This document shows positions 17,243 to 25,969 of a stretch of 34,192 nt of DNA, piece after piece. Where the stretch lies: assembly GCA_017935645.1 (NCBI GenBank), contig JAGBHF010000033.1, positions 1-34,192 on the forward strand. Reading direction: 5' to 3'. Made by a program: the position numbers and the translations under genes. The stretch is from Bacteroidaceae bacterium (GTDB lineage Bacteria > Bacteroidota > Bacteroidia > Bacteroidales > Barnesiellaceae_A). Under the pieces are notes generated by a model. That model did no database searches, was not told the DNA's origin, and saw only the letters and a list, made by a program, of their open reading frames with translations. The stretch's first letter is position 1. Each line of letters opens with the position of its first letter.

Positions 17243-18337
17243 ATGAAAGTAAAGAGCACTTTATTGACGATATTATTTACACTGCTTGCCGAGTGTGTCG
17301 TTGCTCAGGCTGTTATATTGTTTAATGAGCAACGTCATGATTTTGGTGAAGTACAAGAGAACTTGGGAGTTGTAACACATAACTTCGAATTTCGTAATAC
17401 CGGAAATGAGCCTTTGGTAATATCGAAGGTACGTACCTCATGCGGATGTACCGTTCCGGAGTACTCTGAGGCTCCCATTGCACCGGGCGAAACCGGACAT
17501 GTGAAGATAACCTTCAACCCCTCGGGTCGTCCCGGCAAGTTTAGTAAGGCTATCAATGTGTATACCAATACTATCCCCGAGCGCACCATCTTGCGCATCG
17601 TAGGCAATGTAGTGCAGGATAAGGTTGTGCCCGACATGCAGTATGCCTATCGTATAGGTGATGTCGCGCTCAAATCGTTACATCTGTCTATGTCGAAGGT
17701 TGTAAAGGGTCGCATCATGGAGGATAGCATGGAGGTAGTAAATGTGGGTGCTGAACCACTTGTGCCTCGCGCTGTGAATGTGCCCCAACACTTAACCGTT
17801 ACATTCAGCCCCGATACATTGACAAAAGGCCAAGTGGGTGTGATGCGTATAGCCTACAACCCCGACGCTATTGACGACTGGGGGTATCGTCGTGATGAGT
17901 TTAATATCGTAGGTACTGTGTCGGAGAATACACCTCTTGAAGATACTCATTACAACACCATTACTGTATCGGGCGTGTTGCAAGAGGATTTTGAGGCCTA
18001 TACAGTCGAGCAACTTGAGCAAGCTCCTATCTTGGTGGTAGGACGTCAGTCGGTCGACTTTAAAGTAGTAAAAGGAACTAAGAAAGTGCAACGTGAAATA
18101 TACGTTGTTAATGCCGGATATAGTCCTCTGGTAATACACAAAATACGCACCGATGGTGGCGTGATAGATGCTTACGTGAAGAAAAATAAAATAAAGCCCG
18201 GACAGTCGACCAAAATGGTTATTGAACTTGACCCGATGCGTGCTCGTTCCAATGCGTTGTTGAGCGATATATTTATCGTTAGCAACGACCCGAGCAACCC
18301 CTCGCAGGCTATCCGCGTTACTGCCGAGTTGAAATGA
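17243..18337 (+). CDS. Exported protein with N-terminal DUF1573 domain
   Basis: A 364-residue exported protein. After a signal peptide (1-21, VVAQ), residues about 25-125 form a DUF1573 domain alike in pattern to the upstream gene (RTSCGCTVPEYSEAPIAPGETG). A middle segment (about 145-240) and a last segment (about 265-364, TDGGVIDAYVKKNKIKPGQS) look like two further, more divergent Ig-like repeats without the CGC core. It begins 9 bases after the first DUF1573 gene and is followed by meaB after 39 bases, so the three may form one transcript. Function unknown. Confidence 0.85.
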   Translation: MKVKSTLLTILFTLLAECVVAQAVILFNEQRHDFGEVQENLGVVTHNFEFRNTGNEPLVISKVRTSCGCTVPEYSEAPIAPGETGHVKITFNPSGRPGKFSKAINVYTNTIPERTILRIVGNVVQDKVVPDMQYAYRIGDVALKSLHLSMSKVVKGRIMEDSMEVVNVGAEPLVPRAVNVPQHLTVTFSPDTLTKGQVGVMRIAYNPDAIDDWGYRRDEFNIVGTVSENTPLEDTHYNTITVSGVLQEDFEAYTVEQLEQAPILVVGRQSVDFKVVKGTKKVQREIYVVNAGYSPLVIHKIRTDGGVIDAYVKKNKIKPGQSTKMVIELDPMRARSNALLSDIFIVSNDPSNPSQAIRVTAELK

Positions 18338-18376
18338 TATTACACACAACGAATTTACATTCAAAACACATACATT

Positions 18377-19474
18377 ATGGAACATCCCGAAAATGATGAT
18401 TTGTATGCCGGTCTTACCGTAAACAAAGGTATAGAACAGCCGCCCTCGATAAATCCTTATCTGAAAAAACGTGCTCGTCGCAAGTTGTACACAGCCGGTG
18501 AGTATGTCGAAGGTATTCTCAAAGGCGATCTTTCGCTGTTGAGTCAGGCTGTTACGCTGGTAGAGAGCAATCTGTATGAACACCGTGCCTTGGCACAAGA
18601 GGTTATTGAAAAGTGCTTGCCTCACACTTGCAAGTCGGTGCGTATAGGTATTACCGGTGTGCCGGGTGCAGGTAAGAGTACATCAATCGACGCCTTTGGT
18701 CTTCATGTGTTGAAGAAACCGGGCAATAAACTTGCGGTGTTGGCCATCGACCCCAGTAGCGAACGCTCAAAAGGTAGTATATTGGGCGACAAGACTCGTA
18801 TGGAGAAATTGTCGGTACACCCCGATGCCTTCATTCGTCCCAGTCCATCGGCCGGTTCGTTGGGTGGTGTGGCTCGTAAAACACGTGAAACGATAGTACT
18901 ATGTGAGGCTGCCGGATTTAACAACATCTTTGTTGAGACAGTAGGTGTGGGTCAGAGCGAAACAGCCGTACACTCGATGGTCGATTTCTTCTTGCTTATA
19001 CAATTGGCAGGTACGGGCGACGAACTGCAAGGCATCAAGCGCGGTATCATGGAGATGGCCGACGGTATTGTCATCAACAAGGCTGACGGTAACAACATAG
19101 AGCGAGCCAAGTTGGCACAAGCGCAATTCCGCAACGCACTACACCTCTTCCCATTGCCACCATCGGGCTGGTCGCCCAAGGTGCTCACCTATTCGGGCTA
19201 TTATGAGCTGGGCATCGCCGAGGTGTGGGATATGATATATGAGTATCTCGACTTTGTTCACGAAAACGGATACTTTGAGCATAAGCGTCAGGAGCAGGCC
19301 AAATATTGGATGTACGAGACCATTGACGAGAAGTTGCGCAACCACTTCTACAACGACCCAACTATTCGCGAATTGTTGGACGAAAAGGAGCATCGCATTC
19401 TCACCAATATGCAGAGCTCATTCACCGCAGCGCATGATGTACTCGATTACTACTTCAGTCACAAAGGAGAGTAG
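18377..19474 (+). CDS. meaB: Methylmalonyl-CoA mutase-associated GTPase MeaB
   Basis: A 365-residue G3E-type P-loop GTPase that guards and reloads the B12-dependent methylmalonyl-CoA mutase. Marks: Walker A GVPGAGKS (94-101), LAIDPSSERSKGSILGDKTRM, PSPSAGSLGGVARKTRE, the FVETVGVGQSETAV block, and the base-recognition NKAD. The C-terminal arm used for dimerisation is present (to YYFSHKGE). Mutase genes are usually close by in relatives but none are in this window, so the partner must lie elsewhere. Confidence 0.95.
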   Translation: MEHPENDDLYAGLTVNKGIEQPPSINPYLKKRARRKLYTAGEYVEGILKGDLSLLSQAVTLVESNLYEHRALAQEVIEKCLPHTCKSVRIGITGVPGAGKSTSIDAFGLHVLKKPGNKLAVLAIDPSSERSKGSILGDKTRMEKLSVHPDAFIRPSPSAGSLGGVARKTRETIVLCEAAGFNNIFVETVGVGQSETAVHSMVDFFLLIQLAGTGDELQGIKRGIMEMADGIVINKADGNNIERAKLAQAQFRNALHLFPLPPSGWSPKVLTYSGYYELGIAEVWDMIYEYLDFVHENGYFEHKRQEQAKYWMYETIDEKLRNHFYNDPTIRELLDEKEHRILTNMQSSFTAAHDVLDYYFSHKGE

Positions 19475-19513
19475 TGACTTGGAGAATATATTGCTTCTGT
19501 AAAGTTTGACTTC

Positions 19514-19540
19514 AATTGCATACACCGACCGTGTACAATT
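19514..19540. other. Hairpin after meaB
   Basis: AATTG and TACAC pair with GTGTA and CAATT around a short CGACC loop. It lies between the meaB stop and the main terminator and has no T tract. Confidence 0.4.
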
Positions 19541-19551
19541 AATAACTGTTG

Positions 19552-19590
19552 CCAACGGCTGCCTTATGCGAGGTGGCCGTTGGTTTTCTT
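19552..19590 (+). terminator. Intrinsic terminator of the DUF1573-meaB unit
   Basis: CCAACGGC (19552-19559) pairs exactly with GCCGTTGG (19576-19583), with an inner CCT/AGG stem, and is followed by TTTTCTT. Confidence 0.9.
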
Positions 19591-19673
19591 AATATAAGAT
19601 TTAGTGTACCTAATCTCTCTTTTTTTACAGTCGTAGGCAATAAAGTAGGTTAAAAGTCGTTTATACCTTAGTT

Positions 19674-20402
19674 ATGAACGTGCGTAGATATATCAGGTAT
19701 GTGCTTGCGGTGGTGTTGTCCGTCGTAGGTGTATGTGTTGCAACAGCGCAGCCCGGTGGGCGTGGTCGCAAGTTGCAAAATCTGCCGTTTGTCGATAATA
19801 AACTTGTTCACTTTGGTTTTTCGGTAGGTACACACGTTCAAGATCTTACCTTCACCTATAACGGATACACTACACCCGAAGGTGAAACTTGGTATATGGA
19901 AGTGCCTTCGTTTTCGCCTGGCTTTTGTGTAAACCTTATGGCCGACCTTTACTTGTGCCCCCACCTCAACTTGCGCCTTTCGCCCGGTATATTCTTTGGT
20001 AATAAGGTTGTGAAATTTAGGGACTATAATACGGGCAATATGCAGTCGCAAAATATCAAGTCGAACTATGTGGTGTTGCCTCTTGACTTGAAGTTCAGTG
20101 CCAAGCGTTGGGATAACATACGTCCCTATATCTCAGCCGGATTAATGGGTACACTTGATGTAGCCAAGGAGGAAAACTCGTTCTTGAAGATGAATAAGTT
20201 TGACTGCTATGTTACATTCGCCTTTGGTTGCGACACCTATATGCCATACTTCAAGTTTATCCCCGAAGTCAAATTTTGTATAGGTCTTACCGATGTGCTC
20301 GACCGTGATAGAGAGTTTCCTGACCCTACCGATATCAAGTATACCAATTCGATTAAGAAGATGGTGTCGAGTATGATTGTCCTTTCGTTCTATTTCGAGT
20401 AA
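19674..20402 (+). CDS. porT: PorT-family outer-membrane beta-barrel protein
   Basis: A 242-residue protein with a signal peptide (1-26, VATAQ) and an eight-strand barrel pattern ending in an aromatic strand (MIVLSFYFE). The blocks HFGFSVGTHVQDLTFTYNG, EVPSFSPGFCVNLMADL, LNLRLSPGIFFGNKVVKFR and FIPEVKFCIGLTDVL match my memory of PorT, which is needed in Porphyromonas for type IX secretion and gingipain maturation. PorT-family proteins also occur in Bacteroidales without a full T9SS, so presence alone does not prove function; the T9SS cargo at 294-1415 supports it. The next gene, a glycosyltransferase, starts 10 bases on. Confidence 0.85.
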   Translation: MNVRRYIRYVLAVVLSVVGVCVATAQPGGRGRKLQNLPFVDNKLVHFGFSVGTHVQDLTFTYNGYTTPEGETWYMEVPSFSPGFCVNLMADLYLCPHLNLRLSPGIFFGNKVVKFRDYNTGNMQSQNIKSNYVVLPLDLKFSAKRWDNIRPYISAGLMGTLDVAKEENSFLKMNKFDCYVTFAFGCDTYMPYFKFIPEVKFCIGLTDVLDRDREFPDPTDIKYTNSIKKMVSSMIVLSFYFE

Positions 20403-20412
20403 TTCAATAGCT

Positions 20413-21159
20413 ATGCCACAACCTTTGTTTTCTATCATCACCATTACCTACAATGCCGCCACGACACTACCTCCCACGTTGCGCAGTGTCGAGTCGCAGA
20501 CCTTTACCAACTATGAATATATTGTTGTGGATGGTGCATCGAAGGATGATACTGTTGCATTGGTTGAGGCTTCGACCCTCAAGGCTCGATTGATAAGTGA
20601 GCCGGACAATGGGTTGTATGATGCCATGAATAAGGGCTTGAAAATGGCTACGGGGGAGTATCTTATTTTTCTCAATGCCGGTGATGCGTTTCATGCTCCC
20701 GATACATTGCAATGCATTGCCGACGCCATAGGCAATAATCGTCCCGGTGTGGTGTATGGCGAAACAGCCATAGTCGATGCCGACCGTCAGTTCCTCATGA
20801 TGCGTCGCCTTAAAGCCCCCGAGAAGCTCACATGGCGTAGCTTTGCCAATGGTATGTTGGTGTGTCATCAAGCCTTTATTGCTCGTCGTGACATTGCGCC
20901 TCTATATGACTTGCATTATCGTTACTCGGCCGATGTCGATTGGTGTATACGTTGCATGAAGCAGACCGATGAGTTACTGAATACTCACCTTACTCTTATC
21001 GACTACTTGAATGAGGGTGAGACAACACGTCATCATCGAGCATCTCTGAAGGAGCGTTTTGCGGTAATGTGTCGTCATTATGGAACAATACCTACCGTAT
21101 TGCGTCACATAGGCTTTGCACTTCGTTATGCAGTGGCTCGCGTGCAGGGTCGTGCGTAG
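20413..21159 (+). CDS. Family 2 glycosyltransferase
   Basis: A 248-residue cytoplasmic GT-A enzyme. The start FSIITITYNAATTLPPTLRSV, VVDGASKDDTV, SEPDNGLYDAMNKGLKMATG and the metal-binding FLNAGDAF are those of the WfgS-like branch of GT2, which builds surface polysaccharide or glycan side chains. The YSADVDWCIRCM segment fits the catalytic-base region. No membrane segment is present. ATG 20413 was chosen over the upstream frame start at 20377, which lies inside porT. It is probably co-transcribed with porT and meets the minus-strand ABC operon tail to tail with 10 bases between. Sugar and acceptor unknown. Confidence 0.88.
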   Translation: MPQPLFSIITITYNAATTLPPTLRSVESQTFTNYEYIVVDGASKDDTVALVEASTLKARLISEPDNGLYDAMNKGLKMATGEYLIFLNAGDAFHAPDTLQCIADAIGNNRPGVVYGETAIVDADRQFLMMRRLKAPEKLTWRSFANGMLVCHQAFIARRDIAPLYDLHYRYSADVDWCIRCMKQTDELLNTHLTLIDYLNEGETTRHHRASLKERFAVMCRHYGTIPTVLRHIGFALRYAVARVQGRA

Positions 21160-21169
21160 CGGATGGCTT

Positions 21170-22183
21170 TTACCTCTCTTTAATCTCTCTTACCAACTCC
21201 TCAAACGAGTGGAGTATCATGTGCTTATCGCCCTCCTGCCAAAGGATGCGTGTGCTACTCTCGATGTGTATAACGATAGAACACTGAGCAGTAGTATCGA
21301 ACGAAGCTCCATAACCATTGCGATTGAGCAGATTGATAGCCCAATGAAGTAGTGTCTCGTCGTGACACACTACAGTTGCCGATTTGTGTCGGTGAACGGT
21401 AGGGTAGTAGCTGCCATGTAGCGGGTCGAAATGGATGTCGCTGTGAGGGAAAAGGTTGTTGAGGCAACCCGATAGAATAAGGTCCTCGGTAACACCCGAT
21501 GTCAGCCCTCTTTCGCGTGAGAGTAGCCATAGACGGTCGCTCAAGACGAGTGCTTGTTCAATATCATGTGTCGAGAGTAGAATGGCACGATTATGTTCTG
21601 TTGCGATACGGTGCAATAGCGACATTACCTCAATGCGACTTACAATGTCGAGAAATGCTGTCGGCTCGTCAAGAAGTACAATGGGGCACTCTTGTGCCAA
21701 TGCCTTGGCAATCATAACTTTCTGCCGTTCTCCATCCGATAGTGAGGCCATATATCGAGTACCTTTGTCGGCAATACCGCAGGCCTCAAGAGAGTCTTCA
21801 ACAACTTGTTTGTCGTGCGAGGTGAGGATACCGAAAAATCCCGTGTGAGGTTGGCGACCCAAAGCCACTACTTCGCGAACAGTGAGTCCGCCGATAGCTG
21901 TCTTATCGGTAAGTACCACGCCTATGGTTTGCGATAAGATGTGTCGGCTTATATCTTTGAGAGGCTTGCCATTGATGCACACATCGCCCGCGAGCGAAGG
22001 TTGTGCGCCCGATAATGTGCGCAATAGGGTCGATTTACCCGCACCGTTAGCGCCCAACAAACAGGTAAGTTCGCCGGCATATAGGGCAATATTGAGGTCG
22101 GTATGAACTCGTTTGATACCGTCGCCACCGGTGTGGTATCCGATGTCGAGGTGTTGTGCCGATATAACAGGTGCTCTTTTCAT
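21170..22183 (-). CDS. ABC importer ATPase, FecE/BtuD class
   Basis: A 337-residue ATPase. Walker A GANGAGKS (44-51), signature LSDGERQ (148-154), Walker B IVLLDEP (168-174) and switch His206 are intact. The family is about 255 residues; the last 80 or so here form a C-terminal extension (from about 250) with no motif I recognise. Its ATG overlaps the permease stop (ATGA), so translation is coupled. With the permease and the binding lipoprotein it forms a type II importer for ferric siderophores, haem or cobalamin. The upstream frame to 22336 is inside the permease and was not used. Confidence 0.92.
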   Translation of the reverse strand: MKRAPVISAQHLDIGYHTGGDGIKRVHTDLNIALYAGELTCLLGANGAGKSTLLRTLSGAQPSLAGDVCINGKPLKDISRHILSQTIGVVLTDKTAIGGLTVREVVALGRQPHTGFFGILTSHDKQVVEDSLEACGIADKGTRYMASLSDGERQKVMIAKALAQECPIVLLDEPTAFLDIVSRIEVMSLLHRIATEHNRAILLSTHDIEQALVLSDRLWLLSRERGLTSGVTEDLILSGCLNNLFPHSDIHFDPLHGSYYPTVHRHKSATVVCHDETLLHWAINLLNRNGYGASFDTTAQCSIVIHIESSTRILWQEGDKHMILHSFEELVREIKER

Positions 22184-23220
22184 CCGTTGAAATAGTTTAT
22201 TTTCTTCTGGTTCACAATAACATATATAATAACGGGTGCGCCTATCAACGGTGTAACGGCATTGATGGGTATGATACCGTTGCTGCCGGGTATAACACTG
22301 AGCATATTGCACAACAATAATACAATAGCACCGCATAACATAGTCACAGGCAGTAGCGTGTTGTGGTTACTGCTACGCAACAGAAGGCGTGCTATATGGG
22401 GCACAGATAGTCCTATAAAGGTGATAGGGCCACAGAAGGCCGTAGTAGTTGCTGTGAGTAATCCTGTTGCCAAGAGTAGGAGGTTACGAGTCAAGGATAT
22501 GTTTACACCCAGATTTTCGGCATATCTTGTCCCCAATAGCATGGCATTGAGTGGCTTTGATAGCATGAAGGCTATGAGCAATCCGCATAAAGAGGCTATC
22601 GAATACCAAGGGAGTTGCTCAAGCGATACGCCACTTAAGTTGCCCATGCCCCACATGGTGTAGGCATGAACCTGATTGGCGCTCGCAAAGAAATTGAGCA
22701 ATGATATGAGCGAAGAGGTAAGGTATCCCACCATCATACCTATAATGAGTAGCATGAGGTTGTTGCGAACAAATGTGGAGAAAAAGAGTATTACAGCCAA
22801 GACGGCAATAGCACCCAAGAATGCCCCTAATATTGTTGCAAAGAATCCCGAAATGCCACTACCTACAACCCATGAGCCTCCGGCCAACATGACAATGGCT
22901 ACGCCCAATGCCGCACCGGTGTCGATACCCAGAATTGAAGGACCGGCCAAAGGGTTGTTGAATGTAGTTTGCAATAGCAAACCTGCTACGGCAAGACTAC
23001 AACCTGCCAATAATGCTGTTATAGCTTGCGGAATACGTGACTCGATAATGATGTATCTCCAACTCTCCTTTGAGCATGCTTGACCGGTAAGGGCGTTTAT
23101 AACCTCTTCGGCCGGGATGGCTACCGAACCCACAAAAAGATTGCATACCCACAGCGCAATGGTGAGTATGACCAACCCCACAATGAGTAGAGTGCTATAT
23201 GGTGTGTTACTTTTATTCAT
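22180..23220 (-). CDS. FecCD-type ABC permease
   Basis: A 346-residue inner-membrane protein with about ten helices of the FecCD/BtuC family. The GPSILGIDTGAALGVA block (the LAxPxxLGxxxGA motif) and the coupling region with CGPITFIGLSVPHIARLLLRSSNH are clear; this region contacts the ATPase. ATG 23220 overlaps the end of the binding-protein gene by 8 bases and its stop overlaps the ATPase start by 4, a tight operon. The frame extends upstream to 23280 inside the binding protein and was not used. The substrate class is ferric siderophore, haem or B12. Confidence 0.94.
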   Translation of the reverse strand: MNKSNTPYSTLLIVGLVILTIALWVCNLFVGSVAIPAEEVINALTGQACSKESWRYIIIESRIPQAITALLAGCSLAVAGLLLQTTFNNPLAGPSILGIDTGAALGVAIVMLAGGSWVVGSGISGFFATILGAFLGAIAVLAVILFFSTFVRNNLMLLIIGMMVGYLTSSLISLLNFFASANQVHAYTMWGMGNLSGVSLEQLPWYSIASLCGLLIAFMLSKPLNAMLLGTRYAENLGVNISLTRNLLLLATGLLTATTTAFCGPITFIGLSVPHIARLLLRSSNHNTLLPVTMLCGAIVLLLCNMLSVIPGSNGIIPINAVTPLIGAPVIIYVIVNQKKINYFNG

Positions 23221-24346
23221 CGAATGGGGTATAATAGTATGGGATGTGTCCCTCAAAGAGTGTAGGGTGGAATATAGCACCTAAATCTTGCAGTAGTCGT
23301 TCGGGGTGGAACGGGGTCTCTTCGTAGTAACGCAGATATTGCGTATTACATCCATAGATGTTTCGTTGCTCGAAGGCCTTAAAGCGCGAGTTGGGCGCAT
23401 ACTCTTGTTTTAAGTCATTATAGGTAAAGTCTTGTGCAGCATGGTACTTGATAAGCCAGAAGTCGGCCTCTTGTCCGCGCTCCAGTACATTTTCAAAGGA
23501 TAATGCCAGCGACCCGGTATTGTTGTTGTCGCTCCAAGGATATTCGGCTCCGGCATCACTGAGCAGTTGGGCTATATAACTCTTTCCGCCGGGAATATAC
23601 CATACCTGGCCTATGCGGCGTTCGGTGATGACAAGGGGTTTTTCTTGCACCGAAGCAACTTTTTGAGCTGTTGCGATATAACTCTCTTTTATACTCTCAA
23701 AGAGCGAGTCGGCAAGCTCGGCTTTGCCATATAAACGACCTATCAGGCGCACCCATTCGGCACGGCCCAAGGGGGTGTTTTCCATATAATCGGCACATTC
23801 GATAATGGGTATTCCGGTCTTTTCAAGGCGTTCATGGCGTACATTCTCGAATGGCGAAAGTAGTATGGCATCGGGATTAAGTTCGATAATCTGTTCAATG
23901 TCGGGCGAGGTAGAGTTGCCGGCGTCTACCAATGTACCTGCTTGCATGCGGGCTTGTAACTCCTCGATATAGTTGTATTCGCTATCGCAAATACCCCCTA
24001 TGGCATCGAGGCAATGCAATTCGGCCAATAGACTGCAGTGTACCGACGAAAATACCAGCGAATTGCGTAAGGGAGTGCGAATGACTGCTCCTTGTGGTAG
24101 TTGAGCCGGCAACGGTGTATCGGTATCAACAAGTATATAGGTGCGCAATAGTGTGGTTGTATCCCAGGGATTAACAATATCTATACGGCTGTAATTATTT
24201 CCCACAGCCATTCGAAATCCTTGTGCATACTCTATGGCTATAGGTTCTTCGACATATGTATTGTTATGCGACGAGGATTTATGGCTGCACCCCATGCACC
24301 ATGTCGTAAGAATGATTGCGATTGTATGAAATAAAAATCTCTTCAT
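23213..24346 (-). CDS. Substrate-binding lipoprotein of FecBCD-class importer
   Basis: A 377-residue lipoprotein: signal ending CMGC, lipid Cys at about 20, then a Ser/His/Asn linker. The class III binding fold of the FecB/BtuF type is seen in VHCSLLAELHCLDAIGGICD, IIELNPDAILLSPFENV, and the ADYMENTPLGRAEWVRLIGRLYG long-helix segment that joins the lobes. It would bind substrate in the periplasm and dock on the permease. Start ATG 24346 begins a clear signal peptide; the frame upstream overlaps the next gene. No cobalamin riboswitch was seen in the operon leader, which favours iron or haem, though weakly. Confidence 0.9.
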   Translation of the reverse strand: MKRFLFHTIAIILTTWCMGCSHKSSSHNNTYVEEPIAIEYAQGFRMAVGNNYSRIDIVNPWDTTTLLRTYILVDTDTPLPAQLPQGAVIRTPLRNSLVFSSVHCSLLAELHCLDAIGGICDSEYNYIEELQARMQAGTLVDAGNSTSPDIEQIIELNPDAILLSPFENVRHERLEKTGIPIIECADYMENTPLGRAEWVRLIGRLYGKAELADSLFESIKESYIATAQKVASVQEKPLVITERRIGQVWYIPGGKSYIAQLLSDAGAEYPWSDNNNTGSLALSFENVLERGQEADFWLIKYHAAQDFTYNDLKQEYAPNSRFKAFEQRNIYGCNTQYLRYYEETPFHPERLLQDLGAIFHPTLFEGHIPYYYTPFDE

Positions 24347-24368
24347 TTTTCGGTTTATCTCTTGGTTA

Positions 24369-25088
24369 TTACCATGCAGTAACATGGAAGCAGCTTTGCT
24401 TTACCTCATATTTTACGTAGCAGTGTCCTTCGCGACGCAAGTCGTAAAGCACTTCGGCCAGGGTCTCTTTGAGGCGATACTCGGGCATGTAAGTTGCGCT
24501 ATCGGTACGGTTATAGTGGATGTACGATATGTCGAACGTTGTGCCATATCGGTGAGCCGAATTCTTGCTGGCATTGCTGTTGCGGCGGCGCAGACGACGT
24601 ATGCTGTCGTCGGTGCGAAGCAGACTTGTCACAATGATTTGATATCCGTCGACCCCATGTGCTGCTAAGGAGTCTTGAAAGTTCTTGCCAATGGTCATCA
24701 GCATCCACTTGGCTCGAGGGGTAAGGTAGGGAGCCGAATGGGTGAGGCGCTTTATCGTGTAGTACCTACAGCTGTCCACCTTGGCCAATTCGTAGAACTG
24801 ACGGCTGTTGGCATCTTCGAGCGATTGAAGAGGTTCTATACCATATCGTTGGGCTATGGCAAGATGCACATCGTTCTTGTCGTTGAATGTACGACGGTAG
24901 CCCTTCGATAGCTTTTTGTGGCGACTTACATGCTCTTGCTCTAAATTGCTCTCAGCTATCAGACTATCGGTTTCGATATAGAGAATCTCTTCGTCGTCGG
25001 GGTATTGGGTTTTATCCGGCGAAGAAGTGCATGCCACCCATAGCAGCATGGTGAGAAAGAGTAGCGTTGTAAGTGCAGTGCGTTGCAT
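24369..25088 (-). CDS. DUF5715 lipoprotein with M15-like peptidase motif
   Basis: A 239-residue lipoprotein (lipobox WVAC, Cys20). The C-terminal half resembles D,D-carboxypeptidases of the VanY/M15 type: SLLRTDDSIRRLRRRN, then S177-x-H179-x-x-G-x-x-x-D186 (SAHRYGTTFD), and a last zinc-ligand candidate His235 in CFHVTAW. It may therefore cut D-Ala peptides in peptidoglycan, but no activity is known to me for DUF5715. It lies 22 bases before the binding protein and 6 bases after the nitroreductase, in the same operon. Confidence 0.82.
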   Translation of the reverse strand: MQRTALTTLLFLTMLLWVACTSSPDKTQYPDDEEILYIETDSLIAESNLEQEHVSRHKKLSKGYRRTFNDKNDVHLAIAQRYGIEPLQSLEDANSRQFYELAKVDSCRYYTIKRLTHSAPYLTPRAKWMLMTIGKNFQDSLAAHGVDGYQIIVTSLLRTDDSIRRLRRRNSNASKNSAHRYGTTFDISYIHYNRTDSATYMPEYRLKETLAEVLYDLRREGHCYVKYEVKQSCFHVTAW

Positions 25089-25094
25089 GTTGTG

Positions 25095-25709
25095 TTATTT
25101 CACTAAGTAGCCTATACTTTGTGCCAACATGACAACTTGGTCGCCTGTCAACTTCAATTGTTGGCGCAACTTTTCGCTATCGAACGATCCACGTACAACG
25201 TTGCCAATATTTTGCGAGGCGCAATAGAGGGCAATGTTTTGTGAAATAGCACCGCAACATACGGCACTCATTTCGGTGTTGACACTCTGGCTCTTATCGC
25301 AAACAAAGATAATGTTAGCTGCGGCAGTTTCAACAAAAGGTTGTGTACCACATATCTTCATGATGTTCTTGTCGGAAATCACATCGAGGCGATTGTTCTC
25401 GGCATCATACATGAACACACCCTCTTGTGTGCAGATATAAAGTGTAATCTCTTGTCGGTCGATCGCCGAGGGTGCAGTGCGTTTGTCTTTGCGGTTATAT
25501 CCCCATCCGGCCCATAGGATATTGGCAATCTCCTGGCGATTGAGCTTCTTGGAAGTGTCGAACTCGCGAGTCGACTGGCGTTTTTCGAGAGCATACTTCA
25601 AGGTTGCAGTGTCACTCAGTGCCACTTTAGGAAGGTTAATTGTTTGACTCATAGCACCCATAGCCGAGCACAACAATACTATAGCCGATAATAAAATTCT
25701 TGTTTTCAT
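25095..25709 (-). CDS. Exported nitroreductase-family protein (SagB/ThcOx type)
   Basis: A 204-residue protein with a signal peptide (1-22, GAMSQ), followed by a nitroreductase fold of the FMN-dependent SagB/ThcOx branch: the RQSTREFD start motif, NILWAGWGYNR, RTAPSAIDRQEITLYI and the AVCCGAISQNIALYCAS helix. Cytoplasmic flavoproteins are the rule in this family, so a secreted form is notable; in Bacteroidota several exported ones exist. The nearby importer suggests it might reduce the imported compound or iron, but that is only inference. It is the first gene of the five-gene operon. Confidence 0.85.
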   Translation of the reverse strand: MKTRILLSAIVLLCSAMGAMSQTINLPKVALSDTATLKYALEKRQSTREFDTSKKLNRQEIANILWAGWGYNRKDKRTAPSAIDRQEITLYICTQEGVFMYDAENNRLDVISDKNIMKICGTQPFVETAAANIIFVCDKSQSVNTEMSAVCCGAISQNIALYCASQNIGNVVRGSFDSEKLRQQLKLTGDQVVMLAQSIGYLVK

Positions 25710-25730
25710 AAATGTTGATTTTGTTCATTG

Positions 25731-25825
25731 CAAATATAGTGAAAGGTGAGAGAAGATACAAATCAAACTTGTTTGAATTTGTACTTTCCGAGCCGCATCC
25801 TATATTATCCAAATATAGTGAAAGG
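25731..25825 (-). promoter_or_regulatory. Composite promoter repeat of the nitroreductase/ABC operon
   Basis: Read on the minus strand this is the second copy of the module at 8331-8421: CCTTTCACTATATTT, AATATAGGATGCGG (25806-25793), then CTTCTC and CACCTTTCACTATATTTG. It has two perfect -7 boxes TATATTTG, at 25817-25810 and 25738-25731. The downstream one has TTTG (25762-25759) exactly 20 bases before it. A palindrome TCAAACTTGTTTGA (25763-25776) abuts that -33 box, in operator position. The downstream box is 21 bases from the ATG. Confidence 0.75.
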
Positions 25826-25969
25826 TGAGAGAGGTTGCCGATTAACCCTGTTTGAATACCTCTTTTTTGCATAAAAAACGCAAAAAGCCACACTATTAAT
25901 CGTTCATTTCGGGTTATTTGTCGTAACTTTATCGCCGATTTTCAATTAATGGTATTGCAAGTAATAGAT

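Noticed and set aside
25710-25830. Cobalamin riboswitch ahead of the ABC operon
   Set aside because: The distance from the promoter to the ATG is only about 21 bases, and no B12-box-like sequence was seen.
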